Assembly (NCBI GenBank): GCA_030248215.1
Contig: JASANG010001414.1
Location: forward strand, 706,501-770,500
Reading direction: 5' to 3'
DNA: 64,000 nucleotides
From: Enoplolaimus lenunculus
Taxonomy: Eukaryota > Nematoda > Enoplea > Enoplida > Thoracostomopsidae
This document shows positions 23,401 to 38,400 of the stretch, piece after piece; position 1 is the first letter of the stretch, and each line of letters starts with the position of its first letter. Under the pieces are notes generated by a model. That model saw only the letters and a program-made list of their open reading frames with translations. It did no database searches and was not told the origin of the DNA. A program made the translations under genes and the position numbers.

Positions 23401-26400
23401 TAAACCTTGCATTATCGCTCAAGCTTTTAATGCAAGGTAAAAACGTTTAATTTAACGGATAGTTACAATACCGGATATATATCAGTAAGGAAGGGTGGTG
23501 CAGGACTGGTTCAAAATAAACAACAATCCGTAAACGAATAACAAGGGGGGTACCATCTGGCGAGGCCAAATAAATATCAGTCCCCTGTCTTATTCGGGTC
23601 ACTACAGTACAGGGATATCACGAGGATTTTTATTGATTTGCAAGCCCGAATGTAGAGAGGTAGAAAATTTCTGTGGCTGGTTAAGGGATTGGTAAAGTGG
23701 CCATTTTTTTACAAAAACTGAACCTAATATCAGAGAGCCACGGTCATATTCGACTTTGCCAGACACCAGATGCCAAAAGTGTCCTAAAGCTGGTTGCTTG
23801 CTGTAGATTAGGCCGTGACCTATTGAAACCATGCGCTGACAATCCCGGCGCTCTCTAAGTATTGCGCGCTCAAGTTCGTTAAGAGTCTCGTACAAAGGTC
23901 TCATGGGGTGTTTGTCAAGCCTTGGTGTAAATATCTCTACAATCAAAACCAGTCAAAATATTTGAATTAAAGGATTGTTGATTTTACAAACCCAAAGACA
24001 AATATGAATTCTGGGGCTCCTTAGAATACTGGTTTAGCTTTGCTGCTGGATGCTAAAGTTTTGTACCACGCACCGTTCGAATGATTAAATTAAAGTTGTA
24101 TAAAGTTCACATTTTCAACTTTTCTCATCGATAACTAAGCGGATTGAATACGAGGCCAATGTATAGAACAGGGCCGCAACAGTAGACAAGCAAATTCCTA
24201 AGCCTAAGCCTAAGCATGAGCCTAAGCCTAAGCGTATGGATGGGCCTATTTCTAAGCCTAAGTCTAAGCCTAAGCAAAAAAGTGCGTCTAAAGCTTAAAC
24301 TGACTCTATGGCGGACCCGCCGGAAAACGATCCGGCCCTGTTCTATACATGGGCCGAAAACGAAATAGATGTATTTTTTGACCAAAAGCACTAACCGACC
24401 ATTCTGTGGCTTCAACTAATGTTAGCTCTGTTGGTGGATAATCATAGTGTTCTGCTTTTGCTGACGTCCGACGGTGTCCGTCAAAATTGGCACAGTAGCA
24501 ATAGAACTGAAATCCGGAAAATGTGCTGAAATTTGAACCTCGCTCACCATTGACTGGCTCCAAAGCTACAACACTTATCACCAACTGACAATAGATACTG
24601 CATAAATTTGAGAATACGAGCCTAAAATTAGATACCAGGGTTTTCATTACTTCAAACTTTTCGCCACATACTGCTACCGGGAAGCGTTAACCCATTATTG
24701 TGCCCTCCAAAAAAGCTGTTTATCAGGTCAATTTGGCGTTGTTTGACAGCTGGTAATAGAACGCAACAAACATACCAATTACCATTGTCTTTTTTGGTCA
24801 CTATTGTAACTAAATCAACCATGTGTTTTTTAAAAGCAAAGTTTCTAGGCTTGACTTTTAAATTTAAGGTTATAGTTCAATTCGACCCAACACAATCGAA
24901 TGCAAAGTTTGGTAGCTATGTGTCTAGCTTGCCGTTGCTATTTGATTTCAATTCCACAAAGACACGGTTCGCTGCGTACTAAAGCGTTGTACTTTTTTGG
25001 CTGCAAATATTTTTGAGACCATTTACAGAATTCAATTTGTGTAGGAAAGTTTCTAGGCTTGACTTTTAAATTTAAGGTTAGTTCAATTCGACCCAACTCA
25101 ATTGAACGAAAATGTTGGTAGCTATGTGACTAGCTTGCCGTTGCTATTTGATTTCAATTCCACAAAGACACGGTTCGCTACGTACTAGTGTTACGCTTTT
25201 TTCGGCTGAAAAGTGTTTTAAGACCATTCACACAATTCTATTTCTGTAGGAAAATATTTTTTTACCTCAATCGCAATGTGTGAAGTGTTCTGAGGCGGAA
25301 CGTTTTTCTGCGGGATTGCAATAGACTAAGGTTAAATTTTAAACTAATTTTTTGCTTAGGCTTTGGCGTGGATATATGCTCATTCTTACGCTTAGATTTA
25401 GGTTTGTGATTATGCTTATAATACTGTAACGGTCCGTGTAGTCTCTATAGAGAATATATTTCGACAGGAGAACCTGTTTAGAATAGAGAACGCAAAGTTT
25501 GTTGAGTATTAATTGTCTTCAACAGCTAAACATAACTTTTGACTCTATTTCAGCCAACTTTTTTATCTTCAAGCATTCAGAGGCAGATCCAGAAATTTCT
25601 GACGGGGGGCGGGCTGCCAAATGTTATGAAGCGTAAAAATTATAAAGTAGGGACTTTATCATTTTATCACAAAAAATTTTCTGAGGGGGAAAACTGTTAG
25701 GTAAGAAGGGACCTTATCATTTTATCGCAAAAAAATTCTGGAAAATTTGTATTCTTTACAAAAAAATTCTGAGTGCAAAATATTGTAAGGTAAGGACATT
25801 ATCATTTTATCACAAAAAAATTCTGACGGGGGTGGGGCGTACGCCCCCCCGTTTCTTTTCTGGGTCCGCTAGTGCACGCGTTTACCTTTAAATACGAAAA
25901 CATTGTTGCGTTTGGCTTTCAATCGATTTTGTTTGAGCCCCCTTGATGATTTCTTCTCTGAAGTCATTCGGTATAGTTAAAACTTGAGCAGAAGCCAATC
26001 TTGCGAGTATTTTCAGCAGCGAATCCAGAAATTTCTGACAAAAGTGAGGGTGAAATACAATAGTGGCAAAAGCTCACGAGCGAATCGCCCAAGCCTATCG
26101 CAGTTCTAGTCCTAAAATTTTGGTTTAACACAAAACATTTGATTTTGAGGTCGTTTGGGGGGTGCTAGGGCAGCAGTACCCCCATGGATACGCCAGTGAG
26201 TACAAATTAGTAATTCAGCTCTATCTTTCAAACTATTAATGCAATTTTAGATCTTAGCAAACTTGGCAACATGCTTTGAACTGTAACGTCTATTAATACT
26301 AAATATCTATGTCTATTATTCTACTCACCAAACTTTACAGCAATAATCTTTCTATTAAAGCTGGAATACTACACATACGTACTTTGGGCAACTTTCCAGC

Positions 26401-29400
26401 ATTAACTTGTTTACAATATTATTTGTAAAAGAACGTGATTGTTTTTGAGAAGAAGATTTGCGCACAGATTGTTGGGTATTCGATAACTTTTGCGCTTTGC
26501 GCTAAACTGGCTGACTAGTATTCTGTGTTTAGAATAAAAAAGATTGAGAATATTGCTTTATTTATCCCGAAAAGTTTGAACTTTGTAGCGTCAATTGTGG
26601 GCGACGATGTGTAGATATCCATGCGCACGTCAAAGTATGCCGAAGAGGTAAAACACCTTATTGGCTGAACTATTTTGCGTTGACGGCCAATCAGAAGCTT
26701 TCTGCGTTGATGGCCAATCAGAAACGCAGTCAGAGGGAGGGCCAAGATAGAAATAGGCCGCACCAATGACAAATTTATTACTGTAAATTAAACTGAAGGT
26801 CGACTGAAACAAATATACTTAAAACCAAGCCATATATTTTTAAGTAATTAATGTCGCACTTCTAAAGCCGGAATCCTGGTTCGGCCTCCCAATCAGAAGT
26901 TACCCGAAATTTTGACACTAAAGATTTGCGCTACAGGGATGTTATTATTTACGCTTCTTTCTTAAGGTCCATCCCAATTAATAAACAAATTTTTATGGAA
27001 ACACAATAAACATCCATTTCGACCTGCAAAGATTGACTTGAAATGCAAGGGTGGAAACTTGAAACCAAGTACGGGTTAGGCTCATATTTGTGGGCCGTAG
27101 ATTTATGTACGTACCCGGCCTTGGTTGGTCCTCAAGCCATGGCTTGGACCGATTCTAAACCTGCGATCACTAATTGATAATAGATGCTACACATATTTGA
27201 GAATACGGTAACTGATTTCAGGTCATTTCAACGTACGCGCTCCTCGGAGGCGACGCTGATGACGACTACGATTTTCAAATGCTCGAACAAGAACTGGTTG
27301 CGTCAAATCGTACCAATTGTAAACACGGAACCGGAAGCAGCAATCGTCAAGATTTACACCGACGATATAATAACACCAAACAGTATCAACACCAACAGCA
27401 ACAACAGCAACAACTTCAACAACAACAACAACAACAACAACTGCAACAACAACATCGTCATTCAACAGCAAACAAATCTCGATATCCGCCCAAAGTTGCA
27501 ACGTCGCTCAAACAAATTTGGATTGATTTTTGCTCAAGGACCAGCTCGCACGGCGTTCCGCATATTGCCGCGAGTAATTATGTTTTGGGCAAAATTTTTT
27601 GGACGACAATATTTTTTCTGTGCCTCTTTGCGTTTATCTATCAAACGTATTTAACCATCGCACGATACACTAATTACGATAAAATTATTGAGATGGAAGT
27701 AAGTTTATTTTACGCAGTTGGTTTCGATTTTACAAACTACTTCTCAGCGTACGCCTATAAGGGGCCCTGTTAGCTTAAGGGGCGTCCAGGTTTCTGGTCG
27801 GTCTATCAAAGTGTCGGTTTGGATCTAGATTATATTTCTTTGCTCAGGCTTAGGCTTAGGCTTAGCCTTACAAACACATTTTTGCAACGCTTAGGCTTAG
27901 GCTTAGGAATACGCTTAATCCACTGTTACGCCCATTAAAGTAACAATGGTCCATATATGAATAAGCATAAGCCTAAGCGAAAGAATGGACTTATACTTAA
28001 ACGTAAGCCTAAGCCTAAGCTAAAATTCATTTTATAAGCTTTGATAGTTTTTTATTCGCAAAGGACTAAAATATCCAGCCATATATAATTGGCGAGAACC
28101 ACTAAATATCCGAACACGACAGACTTTCGTAAACATGTCTTTCTGCATTCAATATTTAAAACTGTATCACGACAATTCGTTTCTCGACAACTTGTAATCC
28201 GAAACTTCATCGGCTCGACAATTCATCGCAAATAATTATGCTTAGACTTATACTCAGGCTTAGGTTTACGCTTAAAATTTATGCTTAAATTTTAGGGTCT
28301 TTTCGGTTATCTCCCACCCCAGCCGGCGTTTCCGCCAAAGTGGTCGGATTTTGAAATTTTTTGCTTCATTCGATGCAGCTTACAGGACTGAGTCCAATGG
28401 TTTAAATTTGTTGTAATCAGCACACATAATTATGCTTAGACTTATAGTTAGGCTTAGGTTTACGCTTAAAATTTATGCTTAGATTTTAGGGTCTTTTCGG
28501 TTATCTCACACCCCAGCCGGCGTTTTCGCAAAAGTGTTCGGATTTTGAAATTTTTTGCTTCATTCGATGCAGCTTACAGGACTGAGTCCAATGGTTTAAA
28601 TTTGTTGTAATCAGCACACATAATTATGCTTAGACTTATAGTTAGGCTTAGGTTTACGCTTAAAATTTATGCTTAGATTTTAGGGTCTTTTCGGTTATCT
28701 CCCACCCCAGCCGGCGTTTTCGCAAAAGTGTTCGGATTTTGAAATTTTTTGCTTCATTCGATGCAGCTTACAGGACTGAGTCCAATGATTTAAATTTGTT
28801 GTAATCAGATGATTGGTTAACGAGTTGTTGTCAAATAACTGATTGGGCGCGCTGCCAACGATTTGGGTCGGCGCCAAATCAGTTATTGGACCATAGCTCG
28901 TTAACCAATCGTTTCATTGCAAACAATTTAACACCGTTGGACTCAGCTCCGCAAGCTGCATCAAATGATGTATAATTTGTTAAATTTTGGGACAAAAATT
29001 TTTTATGGACCTACTCGAATTTTTCAAAAATTTAAATTTGGGTGTGAAATGTTCAGAGCAAATCAGGAGAAGCTCAAATGTGTAAAAAATTTTCAAAATC
29101 CGACCACTTTTTGGGCCAGCGCGGGCTGGGGGGATAACCAAAAAGGCCCTAAATTTATTCACATGCTTTGGGATCCCGTTGGACGACAGGTTGTGGGGCG
29201 ACGCATTGTCATAGACCCATTAAAAACTATACGACCTGCACTTTGCCCGTTAAGTACACCTGTTTGTATGACGTTTTAAGCCAACAAGAGTCGTTTTAAA
29301 TGTATTATAGTCTGATTATTAAGCATTATGAAAAATTTCAAAATTTATTTAACTAAGTTTTCCAGTTTTCAAAAAGCAGAAACAAGAAATAAATAAATAA

Positions 29401-32400
29401 CTATGCAACTTCTTTGCAATATTTGCAAGCGGTGCCAACATATTCCTCGCAAATGTCGCAACGTTTCTGAAAATCTTCTTGTACAACAACGCGTAAACAA
29501 AATTCTTCCACTTAACTACGTCAACAAAATTTTAGTTACTATTAATTTACGTATTTAAAAATCAGATGAAACAATGCCCAAAATACGTATGTAGGGCGTT
29601 CCAGCTTTAATTATATATATTTTGTTCATTCACCTATCCTCGTATATACTTGCAAATATATCACGTCCAAGTTGTTGCGTTTAGTCCGTGGTTCTAAATC
29701 AAGTGTAAACTTAACGTGTTATTTCTAATATTGGCGACATGAAACTGCTCCCCGCCGGCTAATTAATCTAATCGAACGGCCAATGTAAAGAACAGGGGCG
29801 GAATAGTATTATAAGCATATTTCTAAGCCTAAGCCTAAGCGTAAGCCTCAGCGTACGAGTGTGCATACTTATAATACTAAGCCAAGCATATAAGCCTAAA
29901 CCAAGCAACAAATTTAGTCTAAAGCTTAAGCTTACTCTATTGCAGTCCCACAAAAAACCGTTCCGCCTTGATCTTTACATGGACCAATCGAACATTGCGA
30001 TAGCCGGTTCTATGTGTAACCCAAAGAATGAATACTGATTGGTGTTTTAAATTTCAGCTCAAATTTGAAGCTGCCCGATTCCCTGCAGTCACTGTGTGCA
30101 ATTTAAATCCGTTCAAAAATAGTGAAGTCCAACAAATTCCGTCAATTAAAAAATCGGTAAGATATTCTTGTTTAATAAAAACACATTTAGTACAAGCGAA
30201 AATTAAAGCTTATTCGTATTTTTTGTATTATACTACGTTAGCTGGTTTAGGGCTATATAAATATACAATATACAGCTAAAACTAACCTGAGTTAAGCTTA
30301 AGCTAATCCAGTAGTAATAAACTAACTTTGTAGAATAATTGAACAAACGGGTAGGATTACGCTTAAACTAATTTAAAATCTCACGTATTTCTAGTTTAAG
30401 CTAAACTTAGTGAACTCTTTGATACACATAATTAATGTCTGGGCTGCACTTGTTGCTTAATTTAAAAATAAGTTCACTTAAACTCGTGTTAAACTTAAAA
30501 ATGTGCTAGTTTAAGTAAAACTAAAAATTCTAGTTTAGTTATAAACTAATATTCAAGTTTAGTTAAGCTGTAATTTAAGTTTAAGTTTTTAGAGAGTACT
30601 ATACAAGAAATAGCTATATTATTCAATGTATAGAAAACGGTGTCGTAACAGTAGTATTAGTAAATTCCAATGCCTACGGCTAAGCCCAAGCTCAAAGATA
30701 CGCATATACGTTAGCGTAAGTGTAAGCAAAAAATAAGTCAAATGCTTCAACTTATTGCAGTTCTGCAGAAAAACGGTCCGACCGCGATCTTTACATGAGC
30801 CGCTATATATTAGTGGAAAGGTTTAAACCTATAAGTTGAATAACTGTACTACAGAAAAAGAACTGAGAGTCCCTTGGAGTTACGGCTTTGACAATCCATT
30901 TATTAATGTTTGCTTGACAACGGTGATAAGAGCAAACAGTACAAATACTGACGATATTAAAAAAACCTAAATTACTCGTCAATGAAAACTTGTAAACAAT
31001 TTAAGGTTTTACGGCCAATAAAGTAAACCAGTCATAGTGGGACTACATTTATTTAGCAAGCTCGAACACACGTAAGCAATTAAGGTAATATGCAAATTAG
31101 TTATTAGCTAACTATTCATTTATCGGTTTTGGAGGTTTGTAAGCAATTTCCTCAGATTCCTCGCAACCAAAAACCCTTCAGCCACCCTATAATTTTTGGA
31201 ATAATTTAAAAAAATCCTAATTTTGTCTTGTCAATTAAGCTAATATCCAAATTAACTATTAGCTAACTATTCAATTATCGGTTTTGGAGGTTTAAACAAT
31301 TTATTCAGATTCCTCGCACCCAAAAATCTTCAGTGAACCCTAAAAATTATTGAAATAATTTAAAAAGCCCTAGTTTTGTCTTGTCAATTAAGCTATTATG
31401 CAAATTAGTTATTAGCTAACTATTCTCAAGTTCCTTGCACCTAAAAACCCTTTAGTGCTGAAATTATATTGGTTTTAACCTTAATAATTAGTGAAATATT
31501 GTAAAAAGTCCTAATTTAGGCTTATAACCTTGCTAATATGCAAATTATCTATTAGCTAACTGCTCAATTATCGGTTTTGGAGGTTTGTAAACAGTCCACG
31601 CAGATTCCTCGCACCCAAAAACCCTTTAGTGCTAAAATTAGACTGCTTCTAACTGTAATAATTAGTGAAATATTGTGGAAAGTACTAATTTAGGCTTAAT
31701 TAATTATGCAAATTAGCCTGTAGCTAATAAACGGCTCCAAATTTTAAAACCCCAATGCGAGGTTAACACCCCAGGATTATTGGCTTTCAAACGAAAAAAG
31801 TTTATCAAAATCGGTTCAGCCGTTCCTGAGATTCTTTTCGGACGGACAGACGGACAGACGGACAGACGGATGGACGGACATCCACCTTTTGACCCCCAAG
31901 TACAAAACATAAAACGCTTCGCGAAACTCCGAGCTTCGCTCGGAGTTTCGCTTCGCTCAAAAATAGCGTATCCTCATTATACTGATCTAGCGAAACAGTG
32001 AATAATACAACAACGCGAATATCTTAAAATAAGGCAATATCGAAGTTCAGACAAAAATTAATAACTTTTTTCAGCTTATCATCAATTTTGATTTTCGAGT
32101 TAAATTTATGCGATACATTTACCTGTCAAAAACTGACATATACAACCCAAATAAACGGTAAGCCCTTTGGCAAATCATATAAAAAATTACAAAATTATTT
32201 CAGCTAGACGCATTCGAACACAAAGTCCTCCAGCACGCCCACGATATCCCTGATCCGTCGGCAGACGTGCCACCAGCCCACGCTACGACGACCACTCCCA
32301 AAATACCGTCGATCCCTGACAACCGCGAGTCTTTGCGCAACCGCCGCTCAACTCGTATTCAACTATTGTACGTTTTATGCAAATGTGCCCGAAACAATAT

Positions 32401-35400
32401 ATTTCATCATGAATGCACACCGCTGCGAGATCCATACGAAACTGATTATTCAAAATGTTTATGTTTTCAAGAAGTTACTTCAGGCAGCATATGGCCGTGT
32501 TATCATTTTAACGCGTGGTCACGTGATAATTGCAGTCAATGCAGCTTCAGCGGTGCCTGCAATTATCCGTGGAATCAAAAAGGTGCGTTTGTTTAAATAG
32601 TAACTCTTGCCGGAAATTCCGGCAATTTTGGTAGTAAAATTTTTGCATAATTTTCCTAAATTTATCTGTTTAGCGCGTATCAATTTATTTTTGTCACAAT
32701 TTTCATCAAAGAATTGCCGAAATTTGGCAGAAAATTAGCGTGAAACCAAACAACGTAACAACATTTGGCAGTTTTTGGCTAAAATTAACTAATTAACCAT
32801 TGTTTTTGCGACTTAATTTAGCCTAACCTCTGGCTCCGGATCCGGCAAGTTTCGTTGACCTCCGGCTCCGGTATTTTTTGCCTCCGGTTGCACCCTGGCT
32901 GTACCCAAATTTCAGCATGTTAGATGAGGGTCAATAATTTAACGAGGGACTCGTAGTGATTTTCGTTAGATCAGGGCTGTAACAGTAGTATAAGTATATT
33001 CACAAGCCTAAGCCTTCGGCGTATGCATAAATTATGCGTACAGACAAGCCTATACGTAAGCCTAAACCAAAGCCTAAGCTTAAACAAAGAATTAGTCTAA
33101 AGCTTAAGCTTACTCCATAGCGGTCCTACACATAAAATGGTTCGCCCTTTATGGACCGAATTTTCTAACACTTCGATGGAAAGGAGGGGAGAGGTACAAA
33201 AATTTGCTAACCGGACGTTTAGGGTATGCATCTCTGGTTTGTTCGCCAGGGTTATAGGGGTCCGCTGCAGAAAGTGACGTACCGACGAAATTAGCATTGA
33301 TGTGGGTCGACTCCGAAAAAACTATCAAATTATCGGTTTCTAGCATTTCGGTGGCAAACCATAATAGCAATTGTAACAGGCAGTGTCACTACTCAAAAGG
33401 CATATTCCTAATAACAAAAATCATAGTCCCTTTCCTATTTCTAGCGGCACTTGTTTATCGGCTTAGTTTGGAACCAGATGCTTGCACACAGATGAAAACC
33501 CAGCTACAGGTCGTAACTTAAGTAACCAGTTAGCGTGCAAAAACAATTTCAGGACGGCATGCGGTTGAAATAACAAGCTTACAAGCGGAACTCACATTTT
33601 GCTAGGGGCGAGCCCCTCTTCCCTTTGCCTCCCCCCTCTGGCTACTAAACCGTTCGGCCAATTGTTTTTGTTTGACTATTTTAGTGACTCACACGATTCC
33701 ATGCTTGTGCCAAAACGTATCGCATTCATGCATTGTTGACCGAATGACAAAAATCAACTGGTATAAGCCGTTCGATTATTACACAGTGCCTCCGCCGTTA
33801 ACAACAGCCAGTCCGCCAACCACCACAACGCCTGATCCTGATTTGATCGACGCTATGGGAATCGGGGTACTTGTTTACGTTCTATCCATTAATTTGATAT
33901 TAAAGCAAGAAGTTTTCACTTCACACTAGTGTTTGTTATTTTGACAAACATAAAAGCTTAACTTTAGGCCAGATGATTTAGCTAAACTTGAGCCCGTGAG
34001 CCTAACCACAAGTGTTTGACGTTTTTATAAATGCAGTCAGTACGTGGGAACTGGTAGGATTTATGTGAACCCGTAATTAAAACCGTTATCAGGCGTACAG
34101 GTCATTGCAGGTGTTTGAAAAAAAGCATATCGCACTCTCTAAAACCTTGGCCCATATTCTCAAATGCATATAGCATCTATCACCAGTTAGTAATAGGTTT
34201 TCAAACTAACGAACTGTTGCAGTTACAGATCTTAAAATTTGGACAGTAGTAGAAAAAGTGGAAAGCAATAAATGTGCTGAATTTCAAACTTCACCATTCC
34301 CTGCTTCGAAAGTTACACTGCCTATCACCAACTGGTAATAGGTGCTACACACTTTTGAGAATACGAGCTCTTAACCTTAAATCATAGCTTAACTAAACTT
34401 TATTAGTTTGAGTAAAACTTAAATTGGCAAACGTAAGGTTAGAAAACTAAAATAGTGAAAAAACGCCATAACTGTACGGAACGGTTAATTCTCATATTAT
34501 CTAAGCTATACTAAACTAAATTCGATTATATAAACCTCACTAAATCCTTATATTACTGATTAATTAATAAGCAGACATTGAGTTGCGCTGTACTTTATTG
34601 AGCCGGACGTCGGGGCGGTCCAATGGCTCGCGACGGCGTGCGGCAAACGTTTCATCGTGCCGCACGGCTGAGTCCTGCTGCATGAGGTAACGTGCGGAAG
34701 GCGTCCGGCGGCGCAAGGCAAATATACTGCAACCTTTATTCAGGTCTTGCACGCTTTCCTCACAGTTTATCGAAAGTTTTAGATTTTAGCAAAACTTGAG
34801 TTGGGCTTAGGATTAGGCTCCGGTTTAGGCTTAAACTAAGGCTTGCGTTTAAGTTTAGGTTTAGAATTAAGCTCATGGCGAGAAATGTTGCCAAGTTTTC
34901 TGAAGCAATGGGGGCTAATAAGTTTTTAGAACAATTTACATCTGCTTTTATCAAAAGCTTTTAAAGCCGTTTAGCTATAACCATTTCGGATATTTGAAGG
35001 ATATGAAGTGTGATTTTAAATATCTGGTAAAGTTTGCTCTCAATTTCACTTCTAACCGCTAAACCGAATAACTTTTAGTTTAGTTAGAAGTATCGACCAA
35101 CGTAAAGAACAGGTTCAGAACAGTATTATAAGCATATTCTAAAGTCTAAGCCTAAGCCTAAGCCTAAGCGTAAGAATTAGTTTATTCCTATGCCTAAACC
35201 TAAGCCTAAGCCTAAGCGTAAGGCTGAGTTTAATCTGAAGCCTAAGCCTAAGCCTAGGCCAAGCAAAAAAATTAGTCTAAAGCTTAAATTTACTCTATTC
35301 TAGTCGCACAGAAAAATGTTCCGCCCAATGAACGTCAAGCTTTTGTTGAATAAGTTTGTTTCGTTTGAATTTTAAGGATATGACTGATGGCATAGCGATA

Positions 35401-38400
35401 ACGAATTTGGCCAAAGAAAATATTATGTTCGCTGTTGGATCACTGCCACCGGATGTTCGTGAAAACATTTCATATTCAAAAGAAGAATTTGTCATTAAAT
35501 GTTCGTTCAATAAGCAACAATGTAATATTAAACAGTAAGTATTACTGTCATCATTGATGCTAAACGAGAGATATAAGTGGATAAAGTTTCGTTTACCCTG
35601 CCCGTGCGTTGCCCGTAGAAATTTGAAAACGTACTTTACCCGCGGCCCGCCTATACCTACGTTCATAGATGAATCTTAGTTGCAGGTAATCAATCCTCTT
35701 TGGTTAGGATTTCGCAGTCAAATCTTTTCAGAAAAGCACTGTCTTGTATGCCTGCTGAAAATTTTTTTAGACCCACCGTGTAGCAAGGTCGGCTGGCTAC
35801 GGGCTTGCATCTTAGCAATGTGAAAATCACGATATGTTTCTCAAGAATTTTGCCTATTATGCTCTAGCACACTGTAAAAAAACCAATATTTTCAATTCGA
35901 AAGATATGGGGGGTCGCATACATGGATCGGCCCGTGTTCGTTTAAGGGGCGTCCAGGTTTCTGGTGGGTCTATAAAAGAGTAGGTTTAGATGCTAGATTA
36001 CATTTTTGGTTGCTTAGGCTTAGGCTCAGGCTAAGGCTAAGGCTTAGCAGTTCATTTTTGCAACGCTTAGGCTCAGGCTTAGGCTTAGGAATACGCTTAA
36101 TCGTGCAGTGAACGCCCCTTAAAGTAACATGGGTTCATGGATCGAACGAGTGTTTGTTCGACTTCAACTGAACAAAGTCGATACCCTTTATATTTTCTAG
36201 AGATTTCTTACTTCATTTGGATCCAATTTTTGGAAATTGTTACATTTTCAACTGGAATTACACTGTGAAAAAATTGAATAGTCGAGCTGGACCAATGTAT
36301 GGTAAGTGGATTTTTTTGATTTCACAACTATGTATTAAACTGTTGCATATGCACCGTTCTGACAGAGCACGACCAGGCGCAGGGGGGTGTAAGGATCAAA
36401 AAGGGTGTCCGACTCGTCCCGGTGTAAAAGTTTTTGTCCAGAGGTCTTAAGCAATTTTTTCAGTTGGTAACACAAAGCTCGACTTCAAAGATTTGTCGAT
36501 AGTACGTAACATCTTGCTGTTTGCACGAATTCCGCTGGCTACGCCTGCTGATTTGTACCGAGATTTAAACTGAGAATTTTAAATTTTTGAAACACTTTAA
36601 CCTCAGTTTTTGGTGTTTAGCAAACACGGGCGCTACGTTCTATAAAAATTTCGGCCCATGTTACTTTAAGGGGCGTTCAGGTTTCTGGTGGGTTTATAAA
36701 AGAGTAGGTTTAGACTCTAGATTATACTTTTCTGCTTAGGCATAGGCTTAGGGTTAGGAACACATTTTTGTTACGATGAGGCTTAGGTTTAGGAACACAT
36801 TTTTGTAACGCTTAGGCTTATGAATACGCTTAATCTACTGTTACGCCCCTTAAAGTAAAATTGGCCAATATTTACATGTAGGGTTTTTGGAAAGTTTTAA
36901 AAACCATGAACAAAATTCACAATGAGGGGGGTGTGGTTGACCCCTTGAACACCGTCTGCCTACGCCGTTGTCAAAGTTGCATTTTTAGGCCTACGCCTTT
37001 TGCTAAATGTGAACCAGTCAGATTATCTGTCAATCACAGAAATGGCAGGCGTGCGAATCAACGTTCACGACCAAACACAATTTCCGTTTCCGGACACTTT
37101 TGGCTACAGCGCTCCAGCCGGGTTTGTTTCGTCGTTTGGTTTGAAATCGGTAAGCTGGTATTTTAGACCAAAATAGTACAACAGAATTCTGCGTTTGTTA
37201 CCGTGTTGTAAATCAAAATTCAACGAATTTAGTACAAAATATTATAAACATTTCACTGTAAATTTAACAAATAGGAAAAAATTTGCAAAGTTGGTTATAA
37301 AAAGATAGAATAATACACTAAACTACAACCTTATACCAGGATTTAATGCTAAAATTGTGTTTGTCTTCTCGTTCGTATTATAATCTAAGAATTCGGCTGC
37401 TAGAACGCCGGTATTTAAGCGACACAACTTTAAGACACATTCCCGCTATATATAATTTGTAAACTTACATCTGGCAAAGCTTACAGTGAAACGTCTCTGT
37501 TTTAGCATATTATTACTCAGCATTAGTTTGAAATTCGTTCAAATGTATAGAACGGGGCCATAACAGCAGAATAAGGTATACTCCAAAGCCTAAACCTTAG
37601 CCAAGCCTAAACCTAGGCGTTCGAATGAGCTTATACGTAAGCCTAAGTCTAAGTAAAATAATTAGTCTAAAGCTTAAGCTTACAGTCCCGCGTAAAAACC
37701 GGTCCGCCCCTTATATTTACATGGGCCGAAATTTGATACACCTGAAAAGCCTGCATCTGTCCCTGTGTATAACAAAGAACGTAGTTTCTGCCGCTGTTTA
37801 TAACACAGAACTTAGCTTCTGCCCCTGTGTATAACAAAGTATTTAGTTATTTTATTACAGCATGTATTGGAACGATTATCTGAACCATACGGGAAATGTG
37901 TTGAAGATGGCAAAAACATTGATTACATTTATTCTCATAAATACTCAACTGAGGTAAGAAGCAGCGTTCAACAGCTTTCAAATATACTCACCACAGCGGC
38001 GAAAATATGGCTGTTTTGTAACTTGTTGCGTTCGATCGCAATTTCAATAGAAGGCAATATGTTTAAATTTGAACTAAACTGATAGCAAAACTGCAATATA
38101 CAGTGACAAGGATTCAACTGAAGCCCCAGTCACAAGTGTAAATTTTTGCAGCGAGTACTCGCAACTGGCACTTGCACGAAATACTTACAGCTGCAAGTAT
38201 TTTGAAATGAACATGCTGATTGATGTATCAAACTGCAGGTGCAAGAAATTCAAGCGACTTGCAACTGCGTTCACAGGTGCGAATTAAATTCAATAGCATG
38301 AATTCCAGTGTATAATGTGCAGCTGCAAGAACTTCAATGCTGTTTTGTGACCAAACTTGTACATGCAAGTGGTACGTGCCAGTTATTGCTGCAAATACTT

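Noticed and set aside
24125-24647. Arg/Leu-repeat frames (LRLRLRL) here and at 10274, 29768, 50797 and 63673
   Set aside because: They are translations of the TTAGGC-like arrays inside MITEs.
35095-35328. GCCTAA arrays read as a true chromosome end
   Set aside because: The arrays are short, imperfect and enclosed by element ends, and they recur at some 28 places.
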